DNA of 64,000 bases from Nocardioides antri (GTDB lineage Bacteria > Actinomycetota > Actinomycetes > Propionibacteriales > Nocardioidaceae): NCBI RefSeq assembly GCF_008373765.1, contig NZ_VUJW01000003.1, positions 744,001 to 808,000 of the forward strand, written 5' to 3'. The notes beneath the pieces were generated by a model. The model had not been told where the DNA came from. It searched no databases and saw only the letters and a list, made by a program, of their open reading frames with translations. Numbering within the stretch: position 1 is the first letter of the stretch; each line of letters starts with the position of its first letter. Both the position numbers and the translations under genes were made by a program. Of this stretch, positions 60,201-64,000 are shown piece by piece.

Positions 60201-60597
60201 TGGTCGCGATGGTCGCGCTGTCGAACGCCGCCAGCGCGCTGCGCAGCCGCTCGAGTCGCCGGGCCAGCTCGGCCGGGTCCACGTCGAGCAGATGCACCAG
60301 CACCTCGTTGTCGGCGGCCGCGTCACCGGTCGCCAGCTGGCGGGCGATCGCCCGCTCGGCGCTGGTGAGCTGCTCGCGCACCCGCGCACGCAGCTCCTGG
60401 GTGGCCGACCGGCTGAACGTGATGACGAGCATCTCGTCGAGCGTCGCCTCGCCCTCGGCGACGTAGCGGGTCACCAGCGCACCGACCGTGAAGGTCTTGC
60501 CGGTGCCGGCGCTCGCCTCGAGCAGGGTCGTGCCCACGGGCAGCGGCCCGACCAGGTCGAAGGTCGGCAGCTGGTCGGCCTCGGTCGACGGACTCAC
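57250..60597 (-). CDS. recB: Exodeoxyribonuclease V beta subunit RecB
   Basis: A 1115-residue 3'-5' helicase and nuclease. SF1A motifs are LEASAGTGKTFTVGALVTRY (Walker A), VLVDEFQDTDPVQWQVLERA (motif II), LIGDPKQAIYGFRGGDVDTY and VQIVTIHGSKGLEYPIVYLP. The C-terminal nuclease has the His of FGSLVHAVLEHADPG and DAVLRLPSGRFLVVDYKTNR (the Asp and DYK catalytic residues), followed by YSVVAHRYLRWRLPGYDPA. GTG 60597 overlaps the recC stop by 4 bases (GTGA); the frame extends to 60633 but into recC. It is the engine and nuclease of RecBCD. Confidence 0.95.
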   Translation of the reverse strand: MSPSTEADQLPTFDLVGPLPVGTTLLEASAGTGKTFTVGALVTRYVAEGEATLDEMLVITFSRSATQELRARVREQLTSAERAIARQLATGDAAADNEVLVHLLDVDPAELARRLERLRSALAAFDSATIATTHQFCHVVLRSLGVASESDTSATLVESLDELVLEVVDDLYLADHGRRTSAPLVDRATAAAIGREAVLHQNVDLAPTDASHPVAAARADFAQRVRGEVERRKQRLGIQSYDDLLARLAHALEQDDAPARVRMRNRWRIVLVDEFQDTDPVQWQVLERAFHGHGTLILIGDPKQAIYGFRGGDVDTYLLASRQAGTRATLGTNRRSDAPLVDKFNATLGNAGLGSADIVVHPVAASHAESRLVGAPCPAPFRIRQLTRDDFKLKDGLIRWWSARERIAADLAGDVVALLESGATWDGDPVRAHHVAVLVADRLHGGMVESALQKRGVPVVLNGGGDVFLTPAADDWLALLKALDAPHRPQLVRSAALTCFFGYDVPGLVAGGDALTGEVADDLRDGAILVRTRGVAALVESLEERGLSSRILGRVGGERLLTDLRHLGQLLHQQAVSQRLGLTALLEWFRDERLRVAAGERPRRLDSDARAVQIVTIHGSKGLEYPIVYLPYLYAGYERELQTALFHDRSDPGRLRRLIDVAGSGRQWAASVEAHRAEEAGEELRKLYVALTRAQSQVVTWWAPDEGTEKGPLHRMLFGRRPGTRDVLRVAPVGSDERAQEILRTIERDYGGPAVEIAGPTKDRLTEPDREEEPLAARVFDRVIDTEWRRTSYSGLIRVEEQAIATSEPEVRGKDDEPGDDEAEDLPVTEPSAVELADVLSPMADLPAGAGFGSLVHAVLEHADPGAPDLRAELRTRVHEQLRWWPSEVTADELAEALLPMQETSLGPLADGLTLGRIPLRDRLRELDFEIPLVGGDLARVRPGADGEVRLQDLAPVLRTHLDGDPMVAYADRLEQPPLADQTLRGYLSGSIDAVLRLPSGRFLVVDYKTNRLGDIGRPVTAADYAPARLTEAMLHSHYPLQALLYSVVAHRYLRWRLPGYDPATHLGGVLYLYVRGMCGPETPEVDGVPCGVFSWQPPAALTIGLSDLLDGGGR

Positions 60598-63500
60598 CAG
60601 CTCCCCACCTCGCTCTCGAGCAGCGGGCTCCACACGCGCATCGCCAGCGCGCCGAAGCGGGTCGGCTCGGCACCCTCACCGGGCTCGGCGACTCCCGGAA
60701 GCGGCGCCTTGTCACCCCACACGAGCACGTGCTCGGCGTCGAGCCGCTCGCCGTCGAAGCGGCCGTCGTAGCGCCAGCACTGGAAGTCGACCCGGTCCAC
60801 GGCGGCACCGGCGTCGGTGTGGGTGCGGCGGGCACGGGCGTACTTCAGCGACGTCTTGAGCGGCAGCGGCAACGGCGCCACCAGTCCCTCGTCGCGGATG
60901 GCGACGAGGTCGCGGAGCCAGCCGTGGGCCCGGTGGTCGAGCGGACCGAGCCGGGACAGGTCCACGTCGTTGCGGACCTGCTCGGGACGGCCGATGGTCA
61001 GGCTGCGCCAGGCCCGGTCCTCGTCGCTCGCGGCGAGGGCGAGCAGCTTGACCCAGGAGTGGAGCCGGTGCTTGGGACCGAGCCGGGAGTAGCTGACCCG
61101 CACCAGCAGGTCGCCGTAGAGCTCCGGCACGGTGCCGCGCAGCCGGCGACCGTCGCCGAGGTCGACGTCGACGTCGACGGCCCGCGGTGACGGGCCGGTG
61201 TGGGCGAGCGCCTCCCGGGCCAACGGCTTGGCGCGGCCGATGACCTTCTGCAGGACGCGCTCGCCGAGCTCGCCCGGGGGTACGACGCCGCGCCGGCGCT
61301 CGCGCTCCACCGCGACGTCGGGGTGGTGGCCGCGCATCAGGTCGCCGAGGACCCGGTCGCCGACCGCCCACTCCTCGAGGGGGTCGAGGGTGATCGGGAC
61401 CCGGTCGTCGACGGGTTCGTCCTCGCGCGGCAGCGCGATGCCGAGGCGCTGCTTGAGGAAACCCTTGACCGGGCCGCCGAAGAACTCGACGAGGTCGTCG
61501 AGAGCGACGTCGCCTGGCTCCGGCGGCGGCAGCGGCCCGGGGAGGAACGGCGGCACCTCCTCGCGCTCCCGCTCCACCGCGCGCGCCCCGGCGAGAGCGA
61601 ACCGGTCGAAGGCGAACGTCGCCCCCGGCACGAGTGCCCCGGTCACGAGGTTGCGCCGGTCGAACGGCTGCAGCGGGTGCTGCACGGTGACCAGGTCCCG
61701 CACGGCGCCGTCGGGAGCGGTCGCGGTCTGGTCGAGCGCGTCGAGCAGCTCGCCGACGGGCACGGCGGGCGGGCGGGTCTGACCGGTGTACTCGTTGGCG
61801 CCGGTGTAGGTGAGGACCAGGGTGTCGGTCGCCGCGAGCACGGCGTCGAGGAGCAGCTGGCGGTCCTCGCTGCGCGGGTCGCGCTCGCCGGTCAGCGGCC
61901 GCCGGGCCAGCACGTCGTCACCGTCGGTGACACCGACCCGCGGGAAGATCCCGTCGTCGAGGCCGAGCAGGCACACCACCCGGTGCGGCACCGAGCGCAT
62001 CGGCACCAGCGTCGACACCGTGAGCACGCCGGTGCGGAAGTTCGCGCGGGTCGGCCGGCCGGCGAGGCGGTCGGAGAACATCGCCCGGACGTCGGGCAGC
62101 CGGAGCTCCACCCCGGTGCCGGCGCCTGCGCGCAACGCGTCGAGCTCGCGCTGCACCTGGCCGAGCTGCCAGGAGTCGGTCGGCCGCACCGACGTCAGCG
62201 CGCCCACCCCGTCCTCGATCGCGCTCAGCCAGTGCTCGAGCGGATGGGTGCCGACGAGCCGGTCGGTCACCGCCTCGAGGCGGGCGACGAGCTCCGCGAG
62301 CCGGCCGATCAGGTCGACGTCGCCGCTGCCGACGTCGTCGAGCGGCAGCACCTCGCCGAGCAGCGTGTCGCTGTCGTCGGACAGGGCGATCCCGCTGAGC
62401 AGCCGGTCGAGGCCGACCCGCCAGGTGTTGTCGGCGTAGCCGTCGAGGCCGAAGTCGGCCCGGTGCGCGGCGTCGAAGCCCCACTTCACGCCGACCTGGG
62501 CGACCCAGGTGGCGAGCAGGTCGAGGTCGTCGTCGCGGAACCCGAAGCGGCGGCGCACCGGCTCGGCGTGGGCGAGGTCGAGCACGGCGCCCACGCCCGC
62601 CCGGCCGCCGGCGAGGTCGAGGAGCCGGGCGACCACCGCCAGCAGCGGGTTGGTCTGGTCGAGCGCGCGGTCCGCGAGGCTCACCCGGAGCCGGTGGGCG
62701 GGATGGCCGTCCGGCCCGACCACGTCGGCGAGCCCGAACGCCGCGGACAGCAGCGGGGCGTAGCTCTCGATGTCGGGACACATCACCAGCACGTCACGCG
62801 GCTCGAGCGTGGGGTCGTCGGCCAGCAGGCCGAGCAGCACCTCGCGGAGCACCTCAACCTGGCGGGCCGGCCCGTGGCAGGCGTGGAGCTGGACGGAGCG
62901 GTCGTCGCGCCGGAGGACGCGAGCGCCTGCCGGCCCCGCGGCGTTGGCGCGGAGGTCGGCCTGGAGCCAGCCGAGCAGCGTGTCGGGCGTCCCCGGGTCG
63001 GGGGCGGGCGACTCGTCGATGTGGCCCACCGTGGCCAGGGTCCGCTGGAGCTCGCGGGTGTCGCGGCCGAGGGTGGCGAGCAGCGGGTGCCCGACCTGCA
63101 GGTGGGAGCGGTCCTCGACGCGCGGCACGACGCCGACCAGGCCGGCGAGCCGCGACCACAGCGCGGTCGACGGGTGCGGCAGCCAGAGGTGGACGTCGCG
63201 GCCGGCGGCGAGGGCGTCGAGCAGCGCGAGGTCGCCGACGGCGAGCCGGGTGTGGCCGAAGAGGTTGACCCGCTCCGGGAGGTCGACCGCGGCGGGGTCG
63301 GTCCGCAACCGCTCGATCGCCGCTGCCTGTCGCTGCACCGGGTCCGGGGCGGCGACGGCCGCCGCGAGCCGGCGCCACAGCTCGGGCTGCCAGGTGAGGT
63401 CGTCGGGCACGACACCGCCGGCTCCGTCGCTGTCGCGGCCCGTGGCCCAGTCGGCCACGAGCGACGGCCGCTGCGCGGCGTACGACGCGAAGAGACCCGC

Positions 63501-63923
63501 CAGCCGCCGCGCGGTCGCGAACCGGCGACCACGGCGCAGCTCACCGTCGTCGCCGGCCACGCCGTGCCCGAGGTGGCGCGCGAGGGTCGCCGCCCACGGC
63601 TCGCTCACCGCCTCGTCGATCACGCGCAGGAGCGGCCAGGCGAGCGCCTCGGCCGCCCACGGGTCGTCGTCGGGCCGCCCCGACACCACGGCGAACAGGG
63701 AGCGCGGGCTCAGGAAGTCGACGCCGGCGCACACACCGTCGTCGCGGCCCGGAGCCGTGCCGAGCCGATGCGAGAGCCGCTGGGAGAGCCACCGCTCCAC
63801 GCCCTTGGCCGGCACCACCACGAGCTCGGCCGCGAACGGGTCGGCCAGCGGCGTCACCAGGAGCTCGCCGAGCTGGTCGGCGAGCTGGTCGGTGCGCGCG
63901 GCGCGGTGGACGTGAAGGGCCAT
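60594..63923 (-). CDS. recC: Exodeoxyribonuclease V gamma subunit RecC
   Basis: A 1109-residue subunit that splits the DNA strands and recognises the Chi-like sequence. It has an inactivated helicase/nuclease fold. Signature regions are LVVVPAKGVERWLSQRLSHRLG, the central DVLVMCPDIESYAPLLSAAFG, RFGFRDDDLDLLATWVAQVGVKWGFDA and MRSVPHRVVCLLGLDDGIFP, followed by DRQLLLDAVLAATDTLVLTYTG. The C-terminal nuclease-like part lacks the catalytic DYK motif, as expected. ATG 63923 is the first codon. It heads the recC-recB-recD operon. Confidence 0.95.
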   Translation of the reverse strand: MALHVHRAARTDQLADQLGELLVTPLADPFAAELVVVPAKGVERWLSQRLSHRLGTAPGRDDGVCAGVDFLSPRSLFAVVSGRPDDDPWAAEALAWPLLRVIDEAVSEPWAATLARHLGHGVAGDDGELRRGRRFATARRLAGLFASYAAQRPSLVADWATGRDSDGAGGVVPDDLTWQPELWRRLAAAVAAPDPVQRQAAAIERLRTDPAAVDLPERVNLFGHTRLAVGDLALLDALAAGRDVHLWLPHPSTALWSRLAGLVGVVPRVEDRSHLQVGHPLLATLGRDTRELQRTLATVGHIDESPAPDPGTPDTLLGWLQADLRANAAGPAGARVLRRDDRSVQLHACHGPARQVEVLREVLLGLLADDPTLEPRDVLVMCPDIESYAPLLSAAFGLADVVGPDGHPAHRLRVSLADRALDQTNPLLAVVARLLDLAGGRAGVGAVLDLAHAEPVRRRFGFRDDDLDLLATWVAQVGVKWGFDAAHRADFGLDGYADNTWRVGLDRLLSGIALSDDSDTLLGEVLPLDDVGSGDVDLIGRLAELVARLEAVTDRLVGTHPLEHWLSAIEDGVGALTSVRPTDSWQLGQVQRELDALRAGAGTGVELRLPDVRAMFSDRLAGRPTRANFRTGVLTVSTLVPMRSVPHRVVCLLGLDDGIFPRVGVTDGDDVLARRPLTGERDPRSEDRQLLLDAVLAATDTLVLTYTGANEYTGQTRPPAVPVGELLDALDQTATAPDGAVRDLVTVQHPLQPFDRRNLVTGALVPGATFAFDRFALAGARAVEREREEVPPFLPGPLPPPEPGDVALDDLVEFFGGPVKGFLKQRLGIALPREDEPVDDRVPITLDPLEEWAVGDRVLGDLMRGHHPDVAVERERRRGVVPPGELGERVLQKVIGRAKPLAREALAHTGPSPRAVDVDVDLGDGRRLRGTVPELYGDLLVRVSYSRLGPKHRLHSWVKLLALAASDEDRAWRSLTIGRPEQVRNDVDLSRLGPLDHRAHGWLRDLVAIRDEGLVAPLPLPLKTSLKYARARRTHTDAGAAVDRVDFQCWRYDGRFDGERLDAEHVLVWGDKAPLPGVAEPGEGAEPTRFGALAMRVWSPLLESEVGSW

Positions 63924-63964
63924 GGCGGACCGAGGTTAGCCGTGGGGCCCGACGCTTGCGTGCT

Positions 63965-64000
63965 TCAGTCCTTGTCCTTGGCCTTGTCCTTGGCCTGCTC
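63965..64000 (-). CDS. 3' tip of a Lys/Asp-rich protein gene (partial)
   Basis: Read on the minus strand, the last bases give the end EQAKDKAKDKD and a TGA stop at 63967-63965. The start is outside the window. Repeats of KDKA at the very end are seen in small stress proteins such as the CsbD type and in other basic tails; nothing more can be said. The 41-base gap to recC has no other gene. Confidence 0.45.
   Translation of the reverse strand, partial: EQAKDKAKDKD

Noticed and set aside
57400-60771. A 1123-codon open frame on the plus strand opposite recB
   Set aside because: RecB on the other strand has every helicase and nuclease motif; the antisense frame is a GC-bias shadow.
63965-64000. 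Firm assignment of the last bases to a CsbD stress protein
   Set aside because: Only eleven residues are visible; Lys/Asp repeats are too common to name a family.
1-64000. Anti-phage, CRISPR, toxin-antitoxin or secondary-metabolite system
   Set aside because: No Cas proteins, repeats-spacers, restriction enzymes, toxin-antitoxin pairs, PKS/NRPS or similar genes were seen; the window is metabolic and housekeeping in nature.

Overview
The window is very GC-rich, densely packed bacterial DNA with a high-GC third-codon bias. Long open antisense frames, many GTG starts and 4-bp ATGA/GTGA gene overlaps are common. The content points to a soil-type actinobacterium: F420-linked oxidoreductase families, Ku, Lon behind an HspR/HAIR-like site, a Hanks-type Ser/Thr kinase, an MMPL transporter and menaquinone synthesis (MenB). 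The overall style is close to Nocardioides and relatives (Propionibacteriales), but that placement is a judgement from gene content, not from a search. No rRNA, tRNA, CRISPR, IS element or prophage was seen.

Region 1 (1-6587, + strand) is a polyamine/agmatine catabolism operon: aldehyde dehydrogenase (5' end outside the window), APC permease, class III aminotransferase, alanine dehydrogenase, PdxS and an agmatinase-type ureohydrolase. Read together, guanidino compounds are hydrolysed to diamines, the amine is moved to pyruvate, the aldehyde is oxidised, alanine is recycled to pyruvate, and PLP is supplied for the transaminase.

Region 2 (6588-16672) is mixed. It holds a lower-GC pair of unknown membrane proteins, Ku, a nitronate monooxygenase, several small proteins of unknown role, an AlkB-like dioxygenase, a membrane diguanylate cyclase, and Lon with a HAIR-like inverted repeat in front.

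Region 3 (16725-42249) is the centrepiece, an L-rhamnoside utilisation locus. Two secreted GH78 rhamnosidases sit next to a TetR/F420-enzyme divergent pair. A 13-gene same-strand run (41061 down to 24887) then encodes a rhamnose ABC importer, mutarotase, isomerase, aldolase/dehydrogenase fusion, kinase, a Tat-exported GH106 rhamnosidase, the lactate-oxidising LutABC complex and a tiny HTH protein. A divergent LacI-type regulator (41227-42249) shares its intergenic region with two palindromes, and a similar palindrome precedes the GH78 pair. Together the genes cover the whole path from external rhamnoside to pyruvate plus DHAP. Inverted copies of one palindromic intergenic repeat lie at both ends of the locus (24692-24731 and 42317-42356).

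Region 4 (42379-55438) carries an acyl-CoA dehydrogenase, a DHA2-type MFS exporter, a Ser/Thr kinase with an unusual extracytoplasmic domain, an MMPL transporter with a divergent TetR regulator, asparaginase and sirtuin, an HxlR/oxidoreductase divergent pair, MenB, an F420-type nitroreductase and an ACT-domain protein, with several strong hairpins between genes. Region 5 (55502-63923) is a recC-recB-recD operon with overlapping genes. The last 36 bases are the 3' tip of another minus-strand gene.
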